Assembly (NCBI GenBank): GCA_964390465.1
Contig: CAYMIJ010000009.1
Coordinates: 1-64,000 of the forward strand
Origin: JADZAI01 sp964390465
GTDB taxonomy: Bacteria > Pseudomonadota > Alphaproteobacteria > Micropepsales > Micropepsaceae
Length of the DNA stretch: 64,000 nt
Direction of reading: 5' to 3'
Part shown: positions 8,339 to 16,376 of the stretch, one piece after another
How the letters are laid out: every line of letters begins with the position of its first letter
Numbering within the stretch: position 1 is the first letter of the stretch
Notes under the pieces: generated by a model
Databases searched by the model: none
Seen by the model: only the letters and a program-made list of their open reading frames with translations
What the model was told of the DNA's origin: nothing
Position numbers and translations under genes: made by a program

Positions 8339-8347
8339 TGTGGATAA
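8339..8347 (-). promoter_or_regulatory. Consensus DnaA box upstream of gcrA
   Basis: TTATCCACA on the minus strand, a perfect match to the DnaA-box consensus, 39-47 bases before the gcrA start codon. In Caulobacter crescentus DnaA activates gcrA transcription, so position and orientation are meaningful. GANTC sites lie at 8302-8306 and 8417-8421. Confidence 0.75.
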
Positions 8348-8469
8348 ATCTCAGCCCACCCCAAGACGCCATACCATATATGGAGCATGACCCAAGAGTA
8401 ACCACAAGTGCGTGGTGAGTCTTGCTCACAGGAACATTCCGTGAAAAGGCGCGTATTCTGGTGATTTCA

Positions 8470-8518
8470 GGGGTGCTCCGCATACGGAGAATTGGCATTC
8501 ATGGTGCCAATACACCCC
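8470..8518 (+). promoter_or_regulatory. Candidate structured RNA (three-way junction) in the argD leader
   Basis: Three nested perfect helices: GGGGTG (8470-8475) with CACCCC (8513-8518); inside it CTCCG-CATA-CGGAG (8476-8489); and TTGGCA (8492-8497) with TGCCAA (8505-8510) across a 7-base loop. Together they form a compact three-way junction 106 bases before the argD start. A further hairpin, CGGGA-CAAA-TCCCG, lies at 8569-8582. The 324-base gap between gcrA and argD holds no convincing gene, so a long 5' leader is possible. The inner repeat could alternatively be a protein operator. Confidence 0.45.
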
Positions 8519-8624
8519 AAAGGCCCCGGCAGAGGGCACGATGCGGGGGCGATGAATGGTTTGCACCCCGGGACAAATCCCGTATGTCGCTCGCTCCATA
8601 ACCATCTGGAGGAAGGGTTTAATC

Positions 8625-9812
8625 GTGATCCCGTCAGTCCTGCCCACCTATACGCGCGCCGACATTGCATTCGAGCGCGGCGAAGGCTGCTATCTGATCG
8701 ATAGCCAGGAACGACGTTATCTCGATTTCGGCTCAGGCATCGCGGTGAACGCGCTTGGCCATGCGCATCCCCATCTTCTGGCCGCCCTGACCGAGCAGGC
8801 GGGCAAGCTCTGGCATACCTCGAACCTCTATCAGATCCCGGCCCAGAAAAAGCTGGCTGACCGTCTGGTCGCCGCCAGCTTTGCCGACACCGTGTTTTTC
8901 GGGAACTCCGGTGCCGAGGCGCTGGAATGTGCCTTCAAGATGACACGCCGTTTCCAGCACCATGCGGGCCGCCCGGAACGTTTCCGTATCATCACGTTTG
9001 AAGGTGCGTTCCACGGTCGCACGCTGGCCTGCATCGCTGCGGGCGGGCAGGCAAAATATCTTGAAGGCTTCGGCCCGAAGACCGATGGCTTCGATCAGGT
9101 GGCGGTGCACGACCTTGAAGCCGTGAAGCGCGCCATCACCAGCGAAACGGCCGGCATCCTCATTGAGCCTGTTCAGGGCGAGGGTGGCGTGCGCGTGGTG
9201 GAGCCAGACTTCCTGCGCGCGTTGCGTCAGCTTTGCGACGCGCATGACCTCATGCTGATCTTCGACGAAGTCCAGACCGGCATTGGCCGCACGGGTACGC
9301 TGTTCGCGTATGAGCAGAGCGGCATCACGCCCGACATCATGGCGGTTGCCAAAGGTCTGGGCGGTGGCTTCCCGGTTGGAGCCTGCCTTGCCACGGAACG
9401 TGCCGCCAGCGGCATGACAGCAGGCAGCCATGCCAGCACCTTTGGCGGCAACCCGCTTGCCATGGCGGTCGGCAATGCCGTGCTGGACGTCGTGCTCGCG
9501 CCCGGCTTTCTGGATGGCGTCAAACAGACATCACTGCGCCTGAAGCAGCAGCTGGCTATGCTGAAGGACAGCTGCCCATCCATCATCGCAGATGTGCGCG
9601 GCGCAGGGTTGCTGCTCGGGATCAAAACACATGTTCCGAACGGCGACCTCGTCAACGCCCTGCGCGATGAAGGCATGATCTCGGTCGTGGCGGGCGACAA
9701 TGTCGTGCGCATCCTGCCGCCCCTCGTTGCAGGTGAGGCCGAACTCGCTGAGGCCATGCGCTGCCTTGGTGCGGCCTGCACGAAGCTTGCACAACAGAAA
9801 GACGCGGCATGA
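8625..9812 (+). CDS. argD: Acetylornithine aminotransferase
   Basis: A 395-aa class III PLP aminotransferase that converts N-acetylglutamate semialdehyde to N-acetylornithine; the same family also serves lysine (succinyl-DAP). The GTG at 8625 is chosen: GGAGGAAGGG sits 7 bases upstream and translation then begins IPSVLPTYTRADIAFERG, the usual alphaproteobacterial ArgD start, whereas the upstream ATG at 8556 adds 23 atypical residues. Motifs are FGNSGAEALECAFKMTRR (cofactor phosphate), FEGAFHGRTLA, LIFDEVQTGIGRTG and MAVAKGLGGGFPVGA with the Schiff-base Lys. Its stop overlaps the argF start by 4 bases. Confidence 0.95.
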   Translation: MIPSVLPTYTRADIAFERGEGCYLIDSQERRYLDFGSGIAVNALGHAHPHLLAALTEQAGKLWHTSNLYQIPAQKKLADRLVAASFADTVFFGNSGAEALECAFKMTRRFQHHAGRPERFRIITFEGAFHGRTLACIAAGGQAKYLEGFGPKTDGFDQVAVHDLEAVKRAITSETAGILIEPVQGEGGVRVVEPDFLRALRQLCDAHDLMLIFDEVQTGIGRTGTLFAYEQSGITPDIMAVAKGLGGGFPVGACLATERAASGMTAGSHASTFGGNPLAMAVGNAVLDVVLAPGFLDGVKQTSLRLKQQLAMLKDSCPSIIADVRGAGLLLGIKTHVPNGDLVNALRDEGMISVVAGDNVVRILPPLVAGEAELAEAMRCLGAACTKLAQQKDAA

Positions 9813-10735
9813 CCAGCCCCAGACATTTCCTCGACCTTTCAGAGTTTTCTGGAAAGGAAATCCGCGCGCTTCTGGAAAATGCCAAGGCGCTGAAAGCCCG
9901 TCGCCGCAAAGGCGAGCTGGGCGACTATCTGCCGCTGCTGGGCAAGAAGGTGGCCCTGATTTTCCAGCAGCCTTCGCTGCGCACCCGCATGTCGTTCGAT
10001 GTCGGCATCAACGAACTTGGCGCGCATGTGCTGATGGTTTCGGGTGACGAGATTGAACTTGGCCAGCGCGAGTCCATCGCCGACACCGCGCGCGTCATGT
10101 CGCGTTATGTCGATGCCATCATGATCCGCATGCTGAGCCATCTGGAGCTTCAGGAACTGGCACACTATGCCAGTGTGCCGGTCATCAACGGCCTGACCAA
10201 GAAGTCACACCCCTGTCAGGTTCTGGCTGACATCCAGACTTTTGAGGAACGTCTTGGCTCTATCCAGGGGCGCACCATCGCCTGGACAGGCGACAGCAAT
10301 AACGTGCTGACCTCATGGGTTCATGCCGCCGCAAAGCTGGACGTAAAGCTGCGCATCGCCACGCCGGAACAGCTGCGTCCTCCAGCCGAGCTGATGGATT
10401 GGGCGAAACAGGCCAAGGCTGACATCACACTGACCGCTGATCCGCGCGAAGCGGTGAGCGGTTCGGACTGCATCATCACCGATTGCTGGGTCTCGATGGG
10501 CGATGGCGACCGGGAATACCGTCACAATCTGCTACGCCCCTATCAGGTCGATCAGCGTTTGATGAATGACGCCAAGAAAGACGCCATTTTCATGCACTGC
10601 CTGCCTGCCAAGCGCGGCGAGGAAGTCAGCGTGGACGTGATCGACGGACCGCAATCTGCCGTGTGGGACGAAGCCGAAAATCGGCTGCATGCCCAGAAGG
10701 CGGTTCTTGTCTGGTCCATTCTCGGCACTACATAG
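9809..10735 (+). CDS. argF: Ornithine carbamoyltransferase
   Basis: A 308-aa cytoplasmic enzyme joining carbamoyl phosphate to ornithine to give citrulline. The carbamoyl-phosphate loop reads QQPSLRTRMSF; most bacterial enzymes have S-T-R-T-R here, so the second residue is unusual. Other sites are intact: HPCQVLADI, WTGDSNNVLTSWVHAA, the ornithine loop DCWVSMGDGD and MHCLPAKRGEEVS. The WVSMG motif separates it from acetyl- or succinylornithine transcarbamylases. The ATG overlaps the argD stop (ATGA), indicating translational coupling, and hslO follows after 5 bases. Confidence 0.92.
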   Translation: MTSPRHFLDLSEFSGKEIRALLENAKALKARRRKGELGDYLPLLGKKVALIFQQPSLRTRMSFDVGINELGAHVLMVSGDEIELGQRESIADTARVMSRYVDAIMIRMLSHLELQELAHYASVPVINGLTKKSHPCQVLADIQTFEERLGSIQGRTIAWTGDSNNVLTSWVHAAAKLDVKLRIATPEQLRPPAELMDWAKQAKADITLTADPREAVSGSDCIITDCWVSMGDGDREYRHNLLRPYQVDQRLMNDAKKDAIFMHCLPAKRGEEVSVDVIDGPQSAVWDEAENRLHAQKAVLVWSILGTT

Positions 10736-10740
10736 CGCTT

Positions 10741-11613
10741 GTGACCCAACAAGCAGACAATATCGCCCTGCCCTTCGCCATTGAGGGCGGCACGGTGCGC
10801 GGTCGCATCGTGCGCCTTGGCGCGGTCGCTGATCGCGTCATCTCCAACCACGGCTATCGCGGCGATGCGGCGCGTCTGGCAGGCGAAGCGCTGGCGATTG
10901 TCAGCCTGGTTGGATCATCGCTGAAGTTCGACGGCACGCTGACGCTGCAAACGCGTGGCGAGGGCCGGGCCCGCATGGTGGCCGCAGATTATGTCACACC
11001 CGGACAGGTGCGCAGTTTTGTCAGCGTCGATGCGGACGCCGAGCCCGATGCGCCATTACTGGGGAATGGTTCGTTCGCTCTCACCATTGATCCGCACGAA
11101 GGCCAGAACCGCTATCAGGGCATTGTTGATCTGAATGGTTCTCTCAGCGAAGCCGCGCTCGGCTATTTTGAGAAATCCGAGCAGATCCCAACACGCCTGA
11201 AGATCTTTACCGGCCAGCACCAGGTGCCGGGGCAAGACCCGCAATGGCGCGTCGGCGGCATCATCCTTCAGCGCATTGCGGCAGAGGGTGGGCATGCGGC
11301 CCCTACTGATGTGGAAGAAGATGACTGGCGCAGACTCGGCGCCTATCTCGGAACACTGGGCGCGGACGAGCTGCTTGATCCCACGCTGCCTGCTGAAACA
11401 TTGCTCTATCGGCTGTTCAACGAAGATGGCGTGCGGGTGTTTGAAGCACAGCCCATCGTCTTTCAGTGCCGGTGCTCAGAAGACCGGGTGCGCAACATCC
11501 TGAAGAGCTATACCGCTGAAGAACTCGCTGACCTCGTCACGCCGGAAGGACGCATCGAGGCCAAATGCGAGTTCTGCAGCGCGGTCTATCCGTTCGATCC
11601 GGCCGCGCTCTAG
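10741..11613 (+). CDS. hslO: Redox-regulated chaperone Hsp33
   Basis: A 290-aa cytosolic holdase chaperone that is switched on by oxidation. The C-terminal zinc-binding switch is complete: CRCSEDR (CxC) and CEFCSAVYPF (CxxC). The N-terminal domain shows GRIVRLGAVADRVI and LTLQTRGEGRARMVAADY. The GTG at 10741 gives MTQQADNIALPFAIEGG, a normal start just after argF; an upstream in-frame start would overlap argF by 73 bases. In alphaproteobacteria hslO commonly follows argF. Its last 149 bases lie in the first copy of a 226-bp tandem duplication, but the gene stays intact. Confidence 0.95.
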   Translation: MTQQADNIALPFAIEGGTVRGRIVRLGAVADRVISNHGYRGDAARLAGEALAIVSLVGSSLKFDGTLTLQTRGEGRARMVAADYVTPGQVRSFVSVDADAEPDAPLLGNGSFALTIDPHEGQNRYQGIVDLNGSLSEAALGYFEKSEQIPTRLKIFTGQHQVPGQDPQWRVGGIILQRIAAEGGHAAPTDVEEDDWRRLGAYLGTLGADELLDPTLPAETLLYRLFNEDGVRVFEAQPIVFQCRCSEDRVRNILKSYTAEELADLVTPEGRIEAKCEFCSAVYPFDPAAL

Positions 11614-11690
11614 CAGCGGTCAGTTCTTCTTGACCGGGCCAATGCTGTCGGCGAGGCGCACCAGGCTGAGAAACTCGGCGCGATAGCCGA
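11465..11690. repeat. Tandem duplication, copy 1 (226 bp)
   Basis: Bases 11465-11690 are repeated without a difference at 11691-11916, head to tail. Copy 1 holds the genuine last 149 bases of hslO including its TAG, plus a detached copy of the last codons of the VWA lipoprotein gene (minus strand). Confidence 0.98.
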
Positions 11691-11916
11691 AGTGCCGGTG
11701 CTCAGAAGACCGGGTGCGCAACATCCTGAAGAGCTATACCGCTGAAGAACTCGCTGACCTCGTCACGCCGGAAGGACGCATCGAGGCCAAATGCGAGTTC
11801 TGCAGCGCGGTCTATCCGTTCGATCCGGCCGCGCTCTAGCAGCGGTCAGTTCTTCTTGACCGGGCCAATGCTGTCGGCGAGGCGCACCAGGCTGAGAAAC
11901 TCGGCGCGATAGCCGA
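11691..11916. repeat. Tandem duplication, copy 2 (226 bp)
   Basis: This copy is identical to 11465-11690. It holds the genuine 3' end of the VWA lipoprotein gene (stop at 11846) plus a 149-base orphan copy of the hslO 3' end (11691-11839, stop TAG 11837-11839), which has no start and is a pseudogene fragment. Confidence 0.98.
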
Positions 11917-13507
11917 ACGGATCATCACCCTTTCCAGCCTGACCCAGCTTCAGCACATCGGCATAGCCAAAGTCATTGAGATACGGCTCACCACGCAGGA
12001 TCTGGGCAAAGCCCGCGACGGCGGCAGCAAACTTGAAGTCGGCAGGCAACGCATCCACGCTGGAGCGCACATCGTTCGGGGTAATGGGCCGCTCAATCAG
12101 TTTCGAGGCCTTCTCGCCCGGCAGTTTGTAGCGCATCTTCAGATAGGCCATCTCACCGCAATTGGCGACGACGGACGCAGGCTGTTCGTAACGCCGGGGC
12201 GAGGTGAGGCTGCCGCCGCTGCCCACGCGGGCAATTTCATAAAGCGCCGTGACCCGGTGCCCCGCACCTATATCGCCCGCATCAACCTTATCATTGTTGA
12301 AGTCGGCTTCGTTCAGCATCCGCGTTTCATAGCCGATGAGCCGATACTCGGCGACACATTGCGGATTGAACTCCACCTGAAACTTCACGTCACCGGCGAT
12401 GGTGAACAGCGTGCCCGCCATTTCATCGACCAGCACCTTGCGGGCTTCGTTCAGCGTGTCGATATAGGCCGCGTTGCCATTCCCGGCCTGCGCCAGCTTC
12501 TGCATCATCGCATCGTTGTAGTTGCCGCCGCCAAAGCCCAGCACGGTCAGCGTCACGCCGCTGTCGCGTTTGCGGGCGACGAAATCTTCCAGCGCGTTGG
12601 GATCTGTGATGCCGACATTGAAGTCGCCATCGGTGGCGAGGATCACCCGGTTGACACCGCCTTTGACCATATGGGCCTCGGCCAGCTCATAGGCCCGTGT
12701 GATGCCTTCACCGCCCGCGGTGGAACCGCCTGCCGACAGATTGTTGATGGCATCAATGATCTTCTGTGCGTTGTCACCCGATGTTGGTTCAAGAACCACA
12801 CCCGCGCTGCCCGCATAGACAACGATCGATACATGGTCTTTCGCTGACATTTCCCTGACCAGCATGGAAAGCGATTTCTGCAACAGCGGCAGTTTGTCAG
12901 GATCATCCATCGAGCCCGATACATCGAGCAGAAACACAAGATTCACCGGCGGCCGCGCGCCGTCCGGCATGCCATAGCCCTGAATGCCGACATGAATGAT
13001 CTCGGTCTTCGGGTTCCAGGGCGTGGGATAGACAGCGACATTCGGCTCGAATGGCCGCGCGCGGTCTGATGGCACCGTGTAGTGATAGTCAAAATAATTG
13101 ACCATCTCCTCGACGCGCACGGCATCGCTGGGCGGCAGAGCGCCGCCGTTGATATAGCGCCGCATCACGCCATAGCTGGCTGTATCGACATCGGCCGAGA
13201 ATGTTGAAACCGGCTCGTCCTTGACGACCTTCACCGGATTGGCAGGCTTGTCTGGATATTTCTCGGTGTTTTCAGGCGGCGGCCGATAGTAATCGGTGCC
13301 AGCCGCATCCGCCGCTCTGGTTTTAACGCGGCTTGCCGTCACGACGACTTCGCGCGCCTCAGGCGCTGAAGCAGGCGCAACTGGCGCGCCCAGCGGGTCG
13401 GCAGCTTCGGGCTTCGCAGCGGACATCTGCGGCTGACACCCGGTGACAAGCGCTGATGTGACCAAAAGCGCAGGCATAAGCCATAGACTGGAGTGGGTGC
13501 GCGACAT
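11846..13507 (-). CDS. VWA-domain lipoprotein (YfbK-like)
   Basis: A 553-aa predicted lipoprotein. The N terminus is a signal sequence ending in a lipobox, SALVTGC, with the acylated Cys near residue 24, then a Pro/Ala-rich linker. The N-terminal YfbK-type domain (about 90-175) shows FSADVDTASYGVMRRYINGG and VRVEEMVNYFDYHY. The VWA domain (about 185-365) has an intact MIDAS, LLDVSGSMDDP with a later ATDGDFN, and the C-terminal YfbK domain covers about 375-540. Function is unknown; VWA domains bind proteins through a metal ion. The start follows AGAGGG. Its 3' end is in duplication copy 2. Confidence 0.88.
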   Translation of the reverse strand: MSRTHSSLWLMPALLVTSALVTGCQPQMSAAKPEAADPLGAPVAPASAPEAREVVVTASRVKTRAADAAGTDYYRPPPENTEKYPDKPANPVKVVKDEPVSTFSADVDTASYGVMRRYINGGALPPSDAVRVEEMVNYFDYHYTVPSDRARPFEPNVAVYPTPWNPKTEIIHVGIQGYGMPDGARPPVNLVFLLDVSGSMDDPDKLPLLQKSLSMLVREMSAKDHVSIVVYAGSAGVVLEPTSGDNAQKIIDAINNLSAGGSTAGGEGITRAYELAEAHMVKGGVNRVILATDGDFNVGITDPNALEDFVARKRDSGVTLTVLGFGGGNYNDAMMQKLAQAGNGNAAYIDTLNEARKVLVDEMAGTLFTIAGDVKFQVEFNPQCVAEYRLIGYETRMLNEADFNNDKVDAGDIGAGHRVTALYEIARVGSGGSLTSPRRYEQPASVVANCGEMAYLKMRYKLPGEKASKLIERPITPNDVRSSVDALPADFKFAAAVAGFAQILRGEPYLNDFGYADVLKLGQAGKGDDPFGYRAEFLSLVRLADSIGPVKKN

Positions 13508-13603
13508 CAAACCCTCTTGAAGCTGTGTTCAGGTGTTACCTTCGCACTTCAGGGATCAAACACGTCTGCCGCAGGGCCGTATCATGGCGGAAAAGCGGCA
13601 GGG

Positions 13604-13948
13604 CTACCCGCCATGCGCGGTCTTATGTGTCTTGAGCGCCTCGCGATAGGCCGCGCCGACGCTTTCCTTTTCCTTCTGGTTTCTGAAGATCAGATCCTGC
13701 GCCTTCTTCTTGTCAGCCGGGGTCATTTTCTCGGCTGGGTCGGCGATGACCGCGAGGATGCAGTCCTGATAGGCGTCAGAGTCGGCGATATACTGCTGCA
13801 CCTCGCTTTTCAGCACGGCCATATCGTCCGCCGAAGCCGATGCCCCATCAGGAATGACCGGCGCATAGGGTTCAGAACAGCGCTCGGTGCCCGCCATGGC
13901 CGGTGAACAGGCAAGAACAAAGATGGCTGCGGCAAGGGTCAGGCGCAT
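13604..13948 (-). CDS. Small secreted protein of unknown function
   Basis: A 114-aa protein that I do not recognise. The chosen start (13948) gives a clean signal peptide, MRLTLAAAIFVLACSPAMA, cleaved before GTERC; an upstream start would add 27 residues before it. The mature part is about 95 aa, mostly charged helix, with two Cys (in ERCSEP and YQDCIL) that could form a disulfide, and a Lys-rich segment DKKKAQDLIFRNQKEKES. It lies between the VWA lipoprotein and a PfpI-like gene on the same strand, with gaps of 96 and 77 bases. Confidence 0.7.
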   Translation of the reverse strand: MRLTLAAAIFVLACSPAMAGTERCSEPYAPVIPDGASASADDMAVLKSEVQQYIADSDAYQDCILAVIADPAEKMTPADKKKAQDLIFRNQKEKESVGAAYREALKTHKTAHGG

Positions 13949-14025
13949 GGGGATGGTTCCGGATATTGCTGGAAGCTGCATACCCCATGCCGACGCCAAC
14001 ATGAATGGGGCTTGAATGATCTGCC

Positions 14026-14646
14026 TCACACCATGGCGGTGTAAGGCGGGGCCGGATCATATTCCATGCCGCGCTGTGTCATGCGGGCAAGATCGGGCGA
14101 CCAGATCTGGCCGGTGAGCCAGAGCGCCATGTCGATGCCTGCTGAAACGCCCGCCGCCGTTACGACATTGCCATCACGGACATAGCGCATGTCGTCCCGC
14201 ACGGCGCGATTCTCGCCGCGCTGACGCAGTGCCTCAACATAGCCCCAATGCGTCGTGACCGTTCTACCTTTGGCCGGGCCTGCCGCTGTGAGCAGCAAAG
14301 CGCCGGTGCAGACGCTGGTGACCCACACGGCGCCTTCTGCCTGAGCCGAAATCCAGTCCAGCAATGTCTGGTTGCCAGCTTCACGGCGCGTGCCAATGCC
14401 GCCGGGCACCAGCAGTACATTGGCCCTGAGGGCATCTGCAAAACTGTGATCGGCGATCACCCGCATGCCCTTGGCGCAACGCACGGTGCCACCATTCTGC
14501 GACACGGTGAACACATGCGGACGCGGCACGTCCAGCTTCTGACGCTCGATCACATTGGCAGCCATGGTGAACACTTCCCATGGCCCCACAAAATCCAGCT
14601 CCTCAGCATCGTCGAACAGCAGAATGGAAATGTTCATGACTGTCAT
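14026..14646 (-). CDS. DJ-1/PfpI-family protein (isonitrile-hydratase-like)
   Basis: A 206-aa single-domain protein of the class I glutamine-amidotransferase-like superfamily. The nucleophile elbow is TSVCTGALLLTAAG (Cys near residue 110). Other family marks are the N-terminal FDDAEELDFVGPWEVF, LVPGGIGTR and the C-terminal GVSAGIDMALWL. This arrangement resembles InhA-type isonitrile hydratases and the N-terminal domain of GlxA/FtrA regulators, but no DNA-binding domain follows. The start overlaps the DUF1272 stop by 4 bases, so the two are coupled. Confidence 0.88.
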   Translation of the reverse strand: MTVMNISILLFDDAEELDFVGPWEVFTMAANVIERQKLDVPRPHVFTVSQNGGTVRCAKGMRVIADHSFADALRANVLLVPGGIGTRREAGNQTLLDWISAQAEGAVWVTSVCTGALLLTAAGPAKGRTVTTHWGYVEALRQRGENRAVRDDMRYVRDGNVVTAAGVSAGIDMALWLTGQIWSPDLARMTQRGMEYDPAPPYTAMV

Positions 14647-14882
14647 GCGGCCTCATTTCTGCGCAGAATACGCTTGGTGGATGCAGGATACTTCTCAAGC
14701 GCCGCCTCTGGCCGGATGGGACGCCGCTCCAGATTGCCGCCGCAATTGGGGCAATGGCCTTTCAGTTCACCATCGGCACAAGCTGCACAGAAGGTGCATT
14801 CAAAAGAACAGATGCGCGCATCAGGCGATGATGGCGGAAGGTCGCAGTCACACGCTTCACAGTTGGGCCGCAGTTGAAGCAT
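14643..14882 (-). CDS. DUF1272 small Cys-rich protein
   Basis: A 79-aa protein of the DUF1272 family, recognised from LRPNCEACDCDLPPSSPDAR, ICSFECTFCAACADG and CPNCGGNLERRP. It has nine Cys, most in CxxC pairs that probably bind zinc. The third of three clustered in-frame ATGs (14882) is chosen because AAGGAG lies 8 bases upstream and the protein then begins MLQLRPN, as in the family. Its function is unknown. It is coupled to the PfpI gene downstream and lies just after the methyltransferase gene. Confidence 0.88.
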   Translation of the reverse strand: MLQLRPNCEACDCDLPPSSPDARICSFECTFCAACADGELKGHCPNCGGNLERRPIRPEAALEKYPASTKRILRRNEAA

Positions 14883-14887
14883 CGTCA

Positions 14888-15700
14888 TCACTCCTTACGG
14901 CGGGCGGTATAGAGCGCGCAGGAAACCTGGCGCTCTACGCGATTGTCGAAATCTTCCCGTGCCACATCGTGAACCCGCTGCAACAGATCGCGGCGCTTGT
15001 CAGCAGGCATCGCATCGACCAGCGAAAACGTTGCGTAGAGGTCGCGCATGCCGTCTGCCGAAAAGGTGATACTCGACCGGATGATATCGACACGCGCCGT
15101 ATCCAGCCGGGCCTCGGCGGCGAGATCAGCCAACCGGGCTTTCGTATCCAGCGCATAAGGCAGCTTTTCACCCGGCGCAGGATAGGCCCCGCGATCTGTT
15201 CCAGCACGCGCCTGTACCGCCTGCCGGAAATGATCAACGCGGCCATGTTCGCTGAACACCATCCACCAGCAGGCCCACCAGCCGCCGGGACGCAGGGCAT
15301 CCGCCACTTTGCTGAGGCCGGTTTTGGGTTTGATCCAGTGAAACACCGTCGCCGCAACTCCAAGATCAAAGCCCGACTTTCGCAGCTTCGTCTCCTCGAA
15401 AGTGCCTGTCTGAACGGTAAGCAGGCTGTTCGGGAACCGCTCTTCCATGAATGAAGCAAGGCGCTGATCGGGCTCGATCGCCTCAACCTCAGCGCCTGCT
15501 TCCAGCAGCCAGCGTGTTGCCGCGCCCGTGCCGGGCCCGATTTCAAAGGCGCGCGTTGCCGGGCCAAGCCCACAGCGATGTTTCAGTATATCGAGAATGG
15601 CCGCTGGATAATCTGGCCGGGCGCGGTCATAGGCCGCCGGATTGGCACCAAAGGCCTGCCTGCCCGCCTTGATGCGGGTGACTTTGGTCGCGCCGCTCAA
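14888..15700 (-). CDS. Class I SAM-dependent methyltransferase
   Basis: A 270-aa methyltransferase of the UbiE/TAM-like type. Motif I is FEIGPGTGAATRWLLE (about 51-66), followed by the acidic loop VEAIEPDQ and motif post-II FDLGVAATVFHWIKP. The region after LRPGGWWACWWMVF is the variable substrate part. No substrate can be assigned. The start overlaps the pdxH stop by 4 bases, so it is probably expressed with pdxH and the DUF1272/PfpI genes. Confidence 0.87.
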   Translation of the reverse strand: MSGATKVTRIKAGRQAFGANPAAYDRARPDYPAAILDILKHRCGLGPATRAFEIGPGTGAATRWLLEAGAEVEAIEPDQRLASFMEERFPNSLLTVQTGTFEETKLRKSGFDLGVAATVFHWIKPKTGLSKVADALRPGGWWACWWMVFSEHGRVDHFRQAVQARAGTDRGAYPAPGEKLPYALDTKARLADLAAEARLDTARVDIIRSSITFSADGMRDLYATFSLVDAMPADKRRDLLQRVHDVAREDFDNRVERQVSCALYTARRKE

Positions 15701-16320
15701 GGAAACAGCTTCTCGCTCCGCCAGGGCTGGTCAGACGCATCTCGCCGGTAAACCAACCGATCATGCAGGCGGAATGCGCCATCGCGCCAGAACTCGATCT
15801 GCACCGGGTTGATGCGAAAGCCCGACCAGTGCGGCGGACGCGGCACCGTGCCGATCGGATAACGCAGGGCAACGCGTGTGACCTCCTTCACCAGTTCGGC
15901 GCGACCCGATAGGGGGCGTGACTGGCGCGACGCCCAGGCCCCGATGCGGCTGTCGCGCGGGCGGGAGGCGAAATACTCGTCTGCCTCCTCGTCGCTCACC
16001 ACACTGACCGGGCCGCGTATCCGCACCTGACGGCGCAGCGATTTCCAGTGGAACAGCAGCGCGGCCTTCGGGTTGGCGAGGAGCTCCAACCCCTTGGCGC
16101 TTTCAAAATTGGTAAAAAACACAAATCCGCGCGCATCAAAGCCCTTGAGCAGCACCATACGCACATCCGGCAGGCCATCTTTATCGGCCGTTGCCAGCGC
16201 CATGGCATTGGGGTCGTTCAGTTCGGTCTTTTCCGCTTCCTTCAGCCAGCCTGCAAACTGGGTCAGCGGCTCGTCCGCCGCCAACATTTCGGGAATCTCA
16301 ACCTGCTCACGATTGCTCAT
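15697..16320 (-). CDS. pdxH: Pyridoxamine 5'-phosphate oxidase
   Basis: A 207-aa FMN flavoprotein that oxidises PNP or PMP to pyridoxal phosphate, the cofactor needed by MetZ and ArgD in this window. Family marks are NAMALATADKDGLPDVRMVLLK (FMN binding), FFTNFESAKGLELLANPKAA, LLFHWKSLRRQVRIRG and the C-terminal FRINPVQIEFW and RLHDRLVYRR. The length matches family norms. It diverges from the dnaJ-like gene, with a 56-base gap that must hold both promoters. Confidence 0.95.
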   Translation of the reverse strand: MSNREQVEIPEMLAADEPLTQFAGWLKEAEKTELNDPNAMALATADKDGLPDVRMVLLKGFDARGFVFFTNFESAKGLELLANPKAALLFHWKSLRRQVRIRGPVSVVSDEEADEYFASRPRDSRIGAWASRQSRPLSGRAELVKEVTRVALRYPIGTVPRPPHWSGFRINPVQIEFWRDGAFRLHDRLVYRRDASDQPWRSEKLFP

Positions 16321-16376
16321 GGGTCATCTTTAACCCAAAGCCGGTCCGTCTTACATAGGGCCAAAGCGGAGTGACC

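Noticed and set aside
8374..8383. Palindrome CCATATATGG near gcrA
   Set aside because: It is short and AT-rich; no partner regulator or repeat was seen.
8360..8620. 6S RNA or other known small RNA in the gcrA-argD gap
   Set aside because: No conserved sequence of 6S, SRP, RNase P or tmRNA is present; it is kept only as a possible leader structure.
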